Shown here: piece after piece, positions 33,700 to 42,203 of the stretch
Layout: every line of letters begins with the position of its first letter
Position numbering within the stretch: position 1 is the first letter of the stretch
The notes under the pieces: model-generated
Told to the model about the DNA's origin: nothing
The model's database searches: none
The model's input: only the letters and a program-made list of their open reading frames with translations
Program-made: the position numbers and the translations under genes
Assembly: GCF_017377775.1 (NCBI RefSeq)
Contig: NZ_JAFVLN010000003.1
Location: forward strand, 62,001 to 126,000
Origin: Streptomyces sp. VRA16 Mangrove soil
GTDB lineage: Bacteria; Actinomycetota; Actinomycetes; Streptomycetales; Streptomycetaceae
Direction of reading: 5' to 3'
Length of the DNA: 64,000 nt

Positions 33700-35130
33700 T
33701 CAGTGCCGCCAGGGTGTGGTGAGGGGGCCGAACCCGGCCCTGTTCACGAGGCGTTCGGCGCGTTCCTGCGCCTCGGCGAGGAGTGCGTCCTCGTCGACGA
33801 GCGTGCAGCGGCCGTGCTCGACGACGACGCGGCCGCCCACGACCGTCGTCTCCACGTCGCCGCCGCGCGCGGAGTAGACGAGCGCGGCCACCGCGCGGTG
33901 CAGGGGCCGCAGATGGGGCCGGTCGAGGTCGACGACGGCCAGGTCGGCCCGGGCGCCGGGCGCGAGCGTCCCGGCGCCCGAGCCGACGTACCGGCCGCCT
34001 TCGCGCGTCGCCAGCTCCAGGGCCTCCTCGCAGCGCGCGACGGCGGGGTCGAGGGTGTCGAGGCGTTGCGCGAACAGCGTCTGCTTCATCGTCTCGAACA
34101 TGTCCTGGCGGTGGCCCGCGCTCGGCCCGTCGGTGCCGAGCGCGACCACGGCCCCCGCGTCCCGCAGCCGGCGCAGCGGCATCACGCCGGAGGCCAGATA
34201 GGCGTTGGACGACGGGTTGTGCGCGATGCCCGCGCCGCGCTCGCCGACCGCCTTGACCTCGTCGTCGTCCAGCCAGATCGCGTGCGCGAGGGTGGCCCGC
34301 TCGTCCAGCAGACCCTCCGCGGCCAGCCAGGTGACGGGCCGGATCCCGTACGCGTCGAGATAGCTCGCCGGATCCTTGGCGCCCTCGCTGCAGTGCGTGT
34401 GCCAGCGCGTGTCGTGCGTGCGCGCCAGCTCGACGGCGCCGCGCACCAGTTCCTGGTCGACGTAGCTCAGGTTGAGCGGCGCGGGCCAGATCTCGACCGC
34501 GGAACCGCGCGGCCTGCGTTGCATGCAATCCCGAGTGATGTCCAGTTCCTCGGCCACCGAGTGGCGGAACAGCGCGTCGGGCAGCCCACGGGCGGCGGCC
34601 ACGGCCGTCTTGTGGCCGATCATGCCGCGCGCCACGACGCCGCGCAGGCCGGCGGCCTCGATGGCGTCGGCCACCGAGAGAACCGTTTCCGCGTCGGTGG
34701 GCGCGTAGTGGTGGTCGACGACCGTGGTGATGCCCGCGCGCAGCGCCTCGACGGCGCCGAGGGTGGCGGCCACCCGGGCGTCATCGGGGTCGACGGCGAT
34801 CGAGTACGGCCACATGAACGCGCACAGCCACGGCCAGATCGACTGCCCCTCGCCCAGGCCCCTGGCCAGCGCCTGGAACAGATGGTTGTGCCCGTCGACG
34901 AAGCCGGGCAGGACGGCGCGGCCACGGCAGTCCAGGGTGCGCGCGCCCTGCCAGGCCGCCTCGATCACGGCGGCGGGGCCGACGGCGGCGATCCGCCCGT
35001 CGAGGACGGCGACGGCCCCCGGCTCGTACACGTTCCGGTCGTCGTCCACGGTGACGACGTGGCCACCGGTGAGGAGCAGATCGCAGCGCCGCGGCGGACG
35101 CGGTCGGTCGGTCGCATGCACGGAGTCCAT
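33700..35130 (-). CDS. Amidohydrolase, AtzB/8-oxoguanine-deaminase type
   Basis: A 476-residue metal-dependent deaminase. Metal ligands lie in FVDGHNHLFQALARG, WHTHCSEGAKD, ATLAHAIWLDDDE and VVALGTDGPSAGHRQDM. The group deaminates or dechlorinates heterocycles (8-oxoguanine, hydroxyatrazine, S-adenosylhomocysteine). ATG 35130 is chosen over ATG 35160 because TTGGAGG sits 6 bases before it and the earlier ATG abuts the operator. A third TTGCATGCAA palindrome occurs inside the gene (34519-34528). It is the first gene of the cluster. Confidence 0.88.
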   Translation of the reverse strand: MDSVHATDRPRPPRRCDLLLTGGHVVTVDDDRNVYEPGAVAVLDGRIAAVGPAAVIEAAWQGARTLDCRGRAVLPGFVDGHNHLFQALARGLGEGQSIWPWLCAFMWPYSIAVDPDDARVAATLGAVEALRAGITTVVDHHYAPTDAETVLSVADAIEAAGLRGVVARGMIGHKTAVAAARGLPDALFRHSVAEELDITRDCMQRRPRGSAVEIWPAPLNLSYVDQELVRGAVELARTHDTRWHTHCSEGAKDPASYLDAYGIRPVTWLAAEGLLDERATLAHAIWLDDDEVKAVGERGAGIAHNPSSNAYLASGVMPLRRLRDAGAVVALGTDGPSAGHRQDMFETMKQTLFAQRLDTLDPAVARCEEALELATREGGRYVGSGAGTLAPGARADLAVVDLDRPHLRPLHRAVAALVYSARGGDVETTVVGGRVVVEHGRCTLVDEDALLAEAQERAERLVNRAGFGPLTTPWRH

Positions 35131-35161
35131 GGAGCCTCCAAGGTCTCGGCCGGACTTCATA

Positions 35162-35171
35162 TTGCATGCAA
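35162..35171. promoter_or_regulatory. GntR-type operator (TTGCATGCAA) before first cluster gene
   Basis: A perfect 10-bp palindrome in an AT-rich context (ATATTGCATGCAACATAT), 32 bases upstream of the deaminase start. It shares the TGTTGCATG core with the site before the GntR gene. Confidence 0.65.
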
Positions 35172-35245
35172 CATATTCTGGCCAGTTGAACTGTCAACCC
35201 CTCGCGTCGGTACGGGACTTGCGCGGGCGGCGGGTGCCGTCGGCC

Positions 35246-36490
35246 TCAGTCGGCCAGTTCGTAGGCGTAGTCGGGGGTGAAGGTGCCGGGGCTGCCCTTG
35301 CAGCCGTCCGACTCGCCGGGCAGCTTCACCCACAGGTAGGCGTCGATCCCGGCCTCCCCGGTGCGCAGGGTGGGCGCCCGGCCGATCTTGCGACCGTCGG
35401 GGTCGCACCACGCGCCGTCCGCCGGGGCGCCGTTGCCGTTGCGGCTGGTGTCGATGACGGCGCCCATGGAGTCCGGGGCGCCCATCGCGGAGAGCACCGT
35501 GCGGGCGTACGCGATCTCGGCCGACGTCCGGTTGAAGTTGGAGACGTTGGTGAAGATGCCGTCGGAGGAGGCGGACGAGGCGGCGCCCGCGGCCCGCAGA
35601 CGCGCGGCCTGGTTCCCGGCCGGGTTCCAGTCGGAGTGGCCCGCGTCGTAGTAGACACGGGCGTTCGGGTTCGCCGCCTTCATGACACGGCCCGCGCGGG
35701 CGAGCGCCGCATAGCGGTCGGCCCGTTGGCCGTCGCTGAGGCAGTCCGTCTGGGACACGGCGTCGGGCTCCAGGATCACGATGACCTCGTGGGAGCCGAG
35801 CCCGGCCGCGAACCGGTCGATCCAGTCGTCGTACGCGGCGATGTCGGGCGCCCCGCCGTCGGAGGCGCCGCCGCAGTCGCGCTGGGGTATCGCGTACGCG
35901 ACGACCACCGGCACCCGGTCCGCGTCCGCGGCGCCGGAGGTCACCGCCCGCACCCGGGAAGTGAGGGTGTCCGGCGTGAAGTCGGCGAACCAGACGGCGG
36001 CCGGCTGGTCCGCTATCCGCGACTCGATGAGCGGGCGCCGCGGGTCGGAGCGGTTGGCGCGCACCCAGTCGAGGACCTGGGAGTCGGTGTGGCGGTAGAG
36101 GCCGGCGGGCGCGGGGGCGACGGGGCTGCGCGTCGCCGTCCGCTTCGGCGCCGGATCCGGCTTCGGTGCCGGCTTCTTCGACGTCTTCGAGGGGGAGGGC
36201 GAGTCGGTGGACCGGGTGGCGCTCGGCACGGCCGGGAGCGGCATCAGGCTCGGTGACGTGCTGACGGTGGGCCGTGCCCGGTCGCCGCCGTCGGACTCCT
36301 GGTCCAGCGCGGACACCAGGCCCGCGACGGTTCCGACGGCGGCCACGACCGACGCCGCCGCGACCATCGCGCCGCGGCGCGCCGCACGTCGCCGCGCCGC
36401 CCTGCGCTCGGCGAGCCGACGCGCTCGTAACCCTGACACCGCGCTCTCCCCCGCATCCCGGTGGCCGTTCCCTCGTTTCGGGGAAGCCAT
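35246..36490 (-). CDS. Glycoside hydrolase family 6 (endoglucanase-like)
   Basis: A 414-residue protein. An Arg-rich cytoplasmic start and a membrane/signal segment at ~42-64 (MVAAASVVAAVGTVAGLVSA) are followed by a Ser/Pro/Lys linker to ~125, then a GH6 catalytic domain. GH6 hallmarks are VVVAYAIPQRDCGGASDGG and VIVILEPDAVSQ with its catalytic Asp. It would hydrolyse beta-1,4-glucan at the cell surface or outside; in Streptomyces such enzymes also act at the hyphal tip. No cellulose-binding module is present. Confidence 0.9.
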   Translation of the reverse strand: MASPKRGNGHRDAGESAVSGLRARRLAERRAARRRAARRGAMVAAASVVAAVGTVAGLVSALDQESDGGDRARPTVSTSPSLMPLPAVPSATRSTDSPSPSKTSKKPAPKPDPAPKRTATRSPVAPAPAGLYRHTDSQVLDWVRANRSDPRRPLIESRIADQPAAVWFADFTPDTLTSRVRAVTSGAADADRVPVVVAYAIPQRDCGGASDGGAPDIAAYDDWIDRFAAGLGSHEVIVILEPDAVSQTDCLSDGQRADRYAALARAGRVMKAANPNARVYYDAGHSDWNPAGNQAARLRAAGAASSASSDGIFTNVSNFNRTSAEIAYARTVLSAMGAPDSMGAVIDTSRNGNGAPADGAWCDPDGRKIGRAPTLRTGEAGIDAYLWVKLPGESDGCKGSPGTFTPDYAYELAD

Positions 36491-36536
36491 CGGCCAGCCG
36501 ACACGCGCGCCAGCCTACGGCTGGGACCCTTCGTGC

Positions 36537-37277
36537 ATGGCGCAGTTGGAACGCATCACAGGGCCGCGCATCCCGGCCCAAGGAGTCGATTCGGTGATCG
36601 CGCGGATGCGCGCGCTCGCCGCGCATCTGCCGCCGAAGGACGGCGTGGCCGTCTTCAACCGGGTCTATCTCACCGTCACGGAGACGGTGGACCGTGCCAT
36701 CGACGACGGCCGGTTCCGGGACCGCGCGGCCGCCGTCACGCTGGACGTCCGCTTCGCCGAGCGCTATCTGACGGCGGTCGACGCGGCGGCGTGCGGGCTG
36801 CGTCCGCCGGCCTGCTGGGGGCCGCTGCTCCAGTTCCGCCGCCATCCCGGCGTACGTCCGTTGCAGTTCGCGCTCGCGGGCATCAACGCGCACATCGGGC
36901 ACGATCTGGCGCTGGCCGTCGTGGACACCTGTCGTACGCTCGGCTGCGAACCGGACGCCCTGGAGGACGAGTTCGACCGCGTGGGCGATCTCCTCGTGTC
37001 GCTGGAGGAGCGGATCCGCGAAGAGCTGATGCCGGGTCCCGATCTCCTCCAGATCGCCGATCCGCTCACCCACCTGCTCGGCTCCTGGAGCCTGGAGCGG
37101 GCCCGGGACGGCGCCTGGGCAGCGGCACGCGCCCTGTGGGTCCTGCGGGAACTGCCTTCCCTGGCAGCCGAGTTCGCCCACCGCCTGGACACCTCGGTCG
37201 GACTGGTGGGCCGCATGCTGCTCACCCCCCTCCCCGACGTCTCGTACCTCCCGGAGATCACGGGCATCGTCGACTGA
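36537..37277 (+). CDS. DUF5995 family protein
   Basis: A 246-residue, mainly helical cytosolic protein with conserved segments AVFNRVYLTVTETVD, WGPLLQFRRHPGVRPLQFAL and GINAHIGHDLALAVVDTC. His-rich GINAHIGHDL looks metal- or substrate-binding, but the family has no established function. It diverges from the GH6 gene and is followed 80 bases on by the LLM oxidoreductase. The start is the only ATG consistent with similarity; it has little Shine-Dalgarno. Confidence 0.8.
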   Translation: MAQLERITGPRIPAQGVDSVIARMRALAAHLPPKDGVAVFNRVYLTVTETVDRAIDDGRFRDRAAAVTLDVRFAERYLTAVDAAACGLRPPACWGPLLQFRRHPGVRPLQFALAGINAHIGHDLALAVVDTCRTLGCEPDALEDEFDRVGDLLVSLEERIREELMPGPDLLQIADPLTHLLGSWSLERARDGAWAAARALWVLRELPSLAAEFAHRLDTSVGLVGRMLLTPLPDVSYLPEITGIVD

Positions 37278-37357
37278 CGGAACTCCCGTCACGCATCTGT
37301 ACGTTGAAGCCATCGGCACCCGGTGCCTTCGACCCGTATGCGACGAAGGAGTTCTGC

Positions 37358-38287
37358 ATGACGACCCGACTCGGTCTCGGCCTCCCGCAGATGAGGCAGT
37401 ACGCCATCGGCCGCGACATCCCGGACGTGGCGCGCGCCGCCGAGGCGACCGGGTACGAGAGCCTGTGGGCCTTCGAGCGGATCCTGTTCCCCGAGCCGGC
37501 CCGGCAGGGGCTCTACGGGATGCCGGGCGTGCCCTGGCCCGACCAGTACCGCTCGGTCGCCGATCCGCTGGTCGCGCTGACCCTCGCGGCGTCGACCACG
37601 TCCACGGCCCGCCTCGGCACCAGCGTGCTCGTGGCGCCGCTGCACGTCCCGTTCCAGCTCGCCCGTTCGCTGGCCTCGCTGGACGCGGCGAGCGGCGGCC
37701 GGGTGGTGGCCGGGATCGGCACGGGCTGGTCGCACGACGAGTACGCGGCGGCGGCCGTGGCTCCGTTCGAGAAGCGCGGCCGCGTGCTCGACGAGCTGAT
37801 CGACGTGTGCCGTGCCGTGTGGGGGCCCGACCCGGTCACGTACGAGGGCGAGTTGACCACGATCGCGCCGGCCGTCGTCGGGCCCAAGCCGACCGGGCCG
37901 GTCCCGATCCTGCTGCCCGCGAACAGCCCGCGGGCCTCCCGTCGCGTCGTCGACCGGGCCGACGGCTGGATGCCGGTGGGCATGGGCGCCGAGGCGCTGA
38001 AGCAACAGTGGGCGGCGCTGCGGGAGCTGGCCGAGGAGCGGGGCCGCACCGAGCCGCTGCAGAGCGTGCTGCGGGTGAACACGGCGTACACGCGCGAGCC
38101 GTACACCGGCGACGACCGCAGGCCGTTCCAGGGCAGCCTCGACCAGATCGTGGAGGACCTGGTGGCGCACGACGAGGTGGGCCTGGAGGAGATCCTCATC
38201 GACATCCAGGGCCTGGTCAGGGACGCCGAGGAGCTCAAGGACGTGGCGGCGGAGCTGTACGCGAAGGCGCGGGCCGCGGGGATCTGA
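37358..38287 (+). CDS. LLM-class F420-dependent oxidoreductase
   Basis: A 309-residue luciferase-like TIM barrel. It matches the actinobacterial F420-dependent subgroup by TTRLGLGLPQM, EATGYESLWAFERILFPEP, RLGTSVLVAPLHVPFQLARS and GRVVAGIGTGWSHDEYAA. It probably transfers hydride from reduced F420 to an unknown substrate. GAAGGAG precedes the ATG at 37358. No F420 biosynthesis gene is in the window. A 26-bp palindrome 73 bases past the stop may end its transcript. Confidence 0.88.
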   Translation: MTTRLGLGLPQMRQYAIGRDIPDVARAAEATGYESLWAFERILFPEPARQGLYGMPGVPWPDQYRSVADPLVALTLAASTTSTARLGTSVLVAPLHVPFQLARSLASLDAASGGRVVAGIGTGWSHDEYAAAAVAPFEKRGRVLDELIDVCRAVWGPDPVTYEGELTTIAPAVVGPKPTGPVPILLPANSPRASRRVVDRADGWMPVGMGAEALKQQWAALRELAEERGRTEPLQSVLRVNTAYTREPYTGDDRRPFQGSLDQIVEDLVAHDEVGLEEILIDIQGLVRDAEELKDVAAELYAKARAAGI

Positions 38288-38359
38288 GCCCGTGCCGCAC
38301 CGCTTGACGCGGTCACGTAACACGGCCAACTCGAATGTAACAGCCACGTAGTGACGGGC

Positions 38360-38385
38360 GGCCGGGCGGAACGTTCCGCCCGGCC
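38360..38385. terminator. 26-bp perfect palindrome, probable terminator
   Basis: The GGCCGGGCGGAAC half-site and its exact complement abut without a loop, 73 bases after the LLM gene and 51 bases before the lipoprotein gene. It can form a strong hairpin; an operator role for the lipoprotein gene is an alternative. Confidence 0.5.
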
Positions 38386-38436
38386 CTGGGGTCTTGGTGA
38401 TCAGCAACCGCCGATCACGAAGGAAGACAGGACCCC

Positions 38437-39105
38437 ATGCGCGCCCAGAAGCTCACGATCGCCGCCGTCGCCCTCGCCGCGGGCCTCTCCCTCACGGCCT
38501 GCCAGGGCCATGACGACTCCGCCTCCGGATCGGACGACGCGGGCTCGGGCGCGCCGTCGTCCGCCTCGTCACCGGCGGCCTCGGGATCCTCGTCGAGCGC
38601 GTCCGGCTCGTCCGGCTCGTCGGGTTCTTCGTCTTCGGGCTCTTCGTCGGCCGGTGGCTCCACCGGAGGCGGCAGCAACGACGGCAGCGGCGGCGGCCAG
38701 ATCAACACCGGCCCCTGCAAGACCGCGAACCTCTCCTTCACCACCTCGCACGGCATGGGCGAGGGCGACTTCATGGTCGCCATGAAGAACACCTCCGACG
38801 CCTGCTCCCTCAAGGGCTTCCCCGGCGTCGACCTCAAGGGCGAGGGAGCCCCGGAGGGCACCAGCGCCGTCCGCAGCAAGGTCGCCCCGGTGACCGTGGT
38901 CCTCAAGTCCGGCGAGCAGACCCGCTTCCACCTGCACTACGAGCCCAACACCTCGGGCGGCTCCGGCTTCACCTTCACCACCCTCGTGGTCACCCCGCCG
39001 AACGAGACCCACTCCACGTCGCTGCCGGTCTCCATCAACGTACCGATCTCCGAGGACGGCACCGGCAACTTGACCGTGGACCCCGTCGGCACCGGCAAGC
39101 AGTGA
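38437..39105 (+). CDS. DUF4232 lipoprotein
   Basis: A 222-residue exported lipoprotein. The signal (residues 1-21) ends in a lipobox LTAC; a long Ser/Gly/Ala-rich linker follows to ~residue 85. Residues ~88-220 form a DUF4232 beta-sandwich (FMVAMKNTSDACSLKGFPGV, FTFTTLVVTPPNETHSTSL). These proteins are abundant at the Streptomyces surface; no function is established. AGGAAGACAGG precedes the ATG. It converges on the amine oxidase gene. Confidence 0.88.
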   Translation: MRAQKLTIAAVALAAGLSLTACQGHDDSASGSDDAGSGAPSSASSPAASGSSSSASGSSGSSGSSSSGSSSAGGSTGGGSNDGSGGGQINTGPCKTANLSFTTSHGMGEGDFMVAMKNTSDACSLKGFPGVDLKGEGAPEGTSAVRSKVAPVTVVLKSGEQTRFHLHYEPNTSGGSGFTFTTLVVTPPNETHSTSLPVSINVPISEDGTGNLTVDPVGTGKQ

Positions 39106-39112
39106 ACGACCG

Positions 39113-40822
39113 CTAGTCCTCGGGGAGTTCGACCGGGGCGATCTCGTCGTACACGTCACCGGGACCGGGGTTCGACGCGTCGGTCTCCCCGCCCAGGTGG
39201 TGCATGACGCCCCACACCGCGTTGAGCGCGGTCTGCACCGCTCCCTCGGCCCAGCCGGCCGTCCAGGAGATGTCGTCACCGGCGAGGAAGATGCCACGCC
39301 GGTCCGCGGGCAGCGCGTCCTGCATGAAGTGCGTGAACAGGCGGCGCTGGTAGCGGTAGTGGCCGGGCAGGTTCGCCTTGAACGCGCCCATGAAGTAAGG
39401 CTCGTTCTCCCAGGAGACGGTCACCGGGTTGCCGATGATGTGCTTCCTGATGTCGACCTTCGGATAGATCTCGCCGAGCGACTTCAGCATCACTTCGAGG
39501 CGCTCGCCCGCGGACAGCGGCAGCCACTTCAGGCTGTCGTCGCACCAGGTGTAGGAGAGACAGATGACGGCAGGCTTGTCCGGGCCGTCGTCCAGCAGGT
39601 AAGTACCGCGCGTCATACGGTCCGTGAGCGTCATCGACATGACGTCCCGCCCGGTCGGATGTCCGTTGTCGTCGACGGCCTTGTCGAGCCAGAACGGCCG
39701 GTCCACGGGCACGAAGAGCTTGCTGGACTCCATGTAGTGGGTGCGCTCGATGGCGGTCCAGTGGTCGATCGGGAACAGCTCGTCGTCGCACGCGACCTTC
39801 GAGAGCAGCATCCAGGACTGGGCGGTGAAGATCGCCGCCGGGTACGTGCGGATGTCGCCGTCGGCGTCGGTCACGGTGATGCGGTTGCCCGCGGTGCGGG
39901 ACAGCCGGGTCACGGCGGGACGCGGATTCCCTTCCGTGTGCAGCGACTTGAGGGACGTCCCCGGCGCCCAGTGCACGATCTTCTCGGGCTCGCGCTCCCA
40001 CAGCCGCAGCGGCAGCTGCTGCGAACCGCCGACGATGCCGCGGTGGTGGTCGTCGGCCTCGGTGTAGACGACGCGCAGGATCTCCAGGATGGAGTTGGGG
40101 AAGTCGGTATCCCAGCCGCCGGTGCCGAAGCCGACCTGGCCGAAGATCTCCCGGTGCCGGAACGACTTGAACGCCTCCGACTCGCACAGGAACCCGTAGA
40201 AGGTCTGGTTGTCGAGCTTCTCGACGAGCTTCGCCCAGATCTCCCGGATGCGCGGCACGTCCCGCTCGCGCATCGCCCGGTTCATGTCGGAGAAGTCGGC
40301 GCCCTCGTCGAGGCAGGCGTTCCAGGCGGCGGCGACGTCGCGGTAGACCTGCGGCAGGTCGTCGATCGTCTCCGCGTAGTGCGACTCGCCCTTGAGGTCG
40401 ACGACGGTCGAAGGGGTGGCCTCGGCGAGCGGGTTGGGGAACGGCCGGGTCTCCAGACCCACCAGGTCGATGTAGTGCTGGAGCGCGGTCGAGGACGGCG
40501 GAAAGCGCATCGCGCCCATCTCGGCGGTGAGCGACGGGTCGCAGCCGTCGAAGCCCACGGTCCGCAGCCGCCCACCGATCTCGTCGGCCTCGTAGACGAC
40601 GGGCTTGAGGCCCATCTTCATCAGCTCGTACGCGGCGACGATCCCGGACAGGCCGCCACCGATGACGGCGACCTCGGTGCCGTGCCCGGTCGCCGGTATC
40701 TGGCCGAGGCCGGCCGGGTGCGCCAGGAAGTCGTCGTACGCGTACGGGAAGTCCGGGCCGAACATGGTGATCGGCGGCTGACCGTCGGTGTGCTGGACAG
40801 CGGTGGGCACCGTGGACGTCAT
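39113..40822 (-). CDS. Flavin amine oxidase family (L-amino acid oxidase / tryptophan monooxygenase-like)
   Basis: A 569-residue FAD enzyme. The dinucleotide-binding motif is VAVIGGGLSGIVAAYELMKM; ADEIGGRLRT and AEMGAMRFPPSS follow. The C-terminal flavin contact FLAGDDISWTAGWAEGAVQT matches L-amino acid oxidases and plant-hormone-type tryptophan monooxygenases. It likely oxidises an amino acid or amine in the cytosol, releasing ammonia. GAGGAG lies 10 bases before the ATG. Its upstream region shares phased TTGCG boxes with the amino acid permease gene. Confidence 0.88.
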   Translation of the reverse strand: MTSTVPTAVQHTDGQPPITMFGPDFPYAYDDFLAHPAGLGQIPATGHGTEVAVIGGGLSGIVAAYELMKMGLKPVVYEADEIGGRLRTVGFDGCDPSLTAEMGAMRFPPSSTALQHYIDLVGLETRPFPNPLAEATPSTVVDLKGESHYAETIDDLPQVYRDVAAAWNACLDEGADFSDMNRAMRERDVPRIREIWAKLVEKLDNQTFYGFLCESEAFKSFRHREIFGQVGFGTGGWDTDFPNSILEILRVVYTEADDHHRGIVGGSQQLPLRLWEREPEKIVHWAPGTSLKSLHTEGNPRPAVTRLSRTAGNRITVTDADGDIRTYPAAIFTAQSWMLLSKVACDDELFPIDHWTAIERTHYMESSKLFVPVDRPFWLDKAVDDNGHPTGRDVMSMTLTDRMTRGTYLLDDGPDKPAVICLSYTWCDDSLKWLPLSAGERLEVMLKSLGEIYPKVDIRKHIIGNPVTVSWENEPYFMGAFKANLPGHYRYQRRLFTHFMQDALPADRRGIFLAGDDISWTAGWAEGAVQTALNAVWGVMHHLGGETDASNPGPGDVYDEIAPVELPED

Positions 40823-41140
40823 GGGGTGCGGACTCCTCGCGGACGCAGGCGGTTGAGGCAGGGGGCGGCTCGGCGGGAGCACGCGGAGGGGGAGGCCCAC
40901 TAGGACCACGAAGACCGTACGTTTTCGCTGGTCAGCGAGGGAAGACGGGACTGTTGCGTCTGCGGGTGCGATTCGTTGCGCGCGTGACGTGGAAAACGGC
41001 GATTCGTTGCGCCCTCGGGTGACACCCCGGTCGCACTCCGTACGCGAACGTCTGCCCCGTGCGGCGGAGGCGGTGCCGACCGTGGTCCGACGTGTCCGGC
41101 GTCACGGTCACGGGAGGCTGATCACACCCGGACAGACCGG
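40823..41140. other. Regulatory region upstream of the amine oxidase
   Basis: A gene-free stretch between the amine oxidase start and the decayed gene. It holds three TTGCG boxes (40954, 40976, 41007) and, over two of them, a 14-bp direct repeat GCGATTCGTTGCGC at 40968-40981 and 40999-41012. No RNA gene is seen. Confidence 0.6.
40954..41012. promoter_or_regulatory. Probable Lrp/AsnC binding array (TTGCG boxes)
   Basis: TTGCG occurs at 40954, 40976 and 41007, spaced 22 and 31 bases, i.e. about two and three helical turns, so the boxes lie on one face of DNA. Phased arrays of this type suit Lrp/AsnC octamers; the regulator gene lies 0.7 kb away. Confidence 0.6.
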
Positions 41141-41178
41141 GCCCGCTCAGTGATCGCAGGGGGCGTCCCACGGCCCGT

Positions 41179-41700
41179 ACGCGCATCCTGTCGGCGGCCG
41201 CGACGGCGCTGCTCGTCGTGGCGACCGGTGCGGCCGCGGCCACCGCCGAGCAGGGCGGCGGACCGGAGCGGCCCTGCGAGGCAGCGGCGCTCACCGGCTC
41301 GGCGAAGCTGTACCGGCCGCTCGGCGACGACATCACGTTCACGTTCGACGCGCAGCCGGCGGCGCAGCACACCATGAAGCCGGAGAAGGCGTAGGGCACC
41401 TTCTCCTTCAGCCACTACCTGCACGGCAAGGGCGGCTGGGCGAAGGGCCGGGTCGACTGCCCGGTGACCGGCGGGAGGACGGCGGTGCCGACCGGGATCG
41501 TCACGGACTCGGACAGGCCGTTCACGGGGAAGCGGTCGGCATCACGGTCACCGACGACGGGAAGCGCGACCGGCTCGGCCACAGCCGGCCGAGCCCAGGC
41601 ACCGCGGGACCGTGAGAGGAACACCGTCCCGCGGTGCCTGGGCTCGGCGCCGTTCGAGACGGTGAAGATCGGCAGCGGCCGCTTCCACGTCCTCCCGTGA
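41179..41700 (+). pseudogene. Decayed secreted-protein gene (repetin-like)
   Basis: Translation from 41179 gives a signal-like stretch (RILSAAATALLVVATGAAAA), then LTGSAKLYRPLGDDITFTFD. An in-frame TAG at 41393-41395 is followed in the same frame by GTFSFSHYLHGKGGWAKGRV. The frame then shifts at about 41531 (VGITVTDDGKRDRLG) and again after a palindromic insert, ending with SAPFETVKIGSGRFHVLP at 41700. No start codon is left in frame. The intact relatives are small secreted Streptomyces proteins, tentatively those annotated repetin. Several lesions show that the gene is dead. Confidence 0.75.
41589..41647. repeat. 22-bp perfect inverted repeat inside the decayed gene
   Basis: Arms 41589-41610 and 41626-41647 are perfectly complementary with a 15-base loop. 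It sits exactly where the decayed gene loses frame, between the DRLG and SAPFETV segments, so it looks like an inserted or duplicated-inverted segment rather than an original terminator. Confidence 0.7.
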
Positions 41701-41740
41701 AAGCCCGTCCACCCGACGCAACAGGGCGGGCCGGACGGCT

Positions 41741-42193
41741 TCAGGCGGGTGAACCCGAGGTGAAGCGGCGCATCAGCGGGGACAGGACGAGGACCGACTT
41801 GGTGCGCTCCACGAACGGCTCGCCCGCGATCCGCTCCAGGACCCGCTCGAAGTGCCGCATGTCGGAGGCGAAGACCTGGACGAGCGCGTCCGCGTCCCCG
41901 GTGACGGTGGACGCGGACACGATCTCCGGGTACCGCTCCAGACCCCGCCGGATCGCGTCCGGCGAGGTGTTGCGGCGGCAGTAGACCTCGATGAACCCCT
42001 CGGTCTCCCAGCCGAGCGCGGCCGGGTCGACGCGCACCGTGAACCCGGTGATGGCACCCGTGGCCCGCAGCCGGTCCACGCGCCGCTTGACCGCGGGCGC
42101 GGACAGGCCGACGAGCTGGCCGATGTCCGCGTAGGAGCGGCGGGCGTCCTCGGCGAGGGCGTGCACGATGCGTTCGTCGAGATCGTTCAGCAA
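41741..42193 (-). CDS. Lrp/AsnC family transcriptional regulator
   Basis: A 150-residue regulator: AsnC-type HTH (residues ~3-50, DERIVHALAEDARRSYADIG, LSAPAVKRRVDRLRATGAIT) and a RAM/ACT ligand domain (FIEVYCRRNTSPDAI, VTGDADALVQVFASDMRHFE). TTG 42193 is proposed as start since similarity begins there and no ATG or GTG fits; no Shine-Dalgarno is visible. It starts 11 bases after the permease stop, so it is co-transcribed. It probably controls the permease and the amine oxidase in response to an amino acid. Confidence 0.88.
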   Translation of the reverse strand: MLNDLDERIVHALAEDARRSYADIGQLVGLSAPAVKRRVDRLRATGAITGFTVRVDPAALGWETEGFIEVYCRRNTSPDAIRRGLERYPEIVSASTVTGDADALVQVFASDMRHFERVLERIAGEPFVERTKSVLVLSPLMRRFTSGSPA

Positions 42194-42203
42194 GGCAGGG
42201 GGT

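Noticed and set aside
34519..34528. TTGCATGCAA inside the deaminase gene as a functional operator
   Set aside because: It is in mid-coding sequence with no promoter nearby; mentioned in a finding but not annotated as a site.
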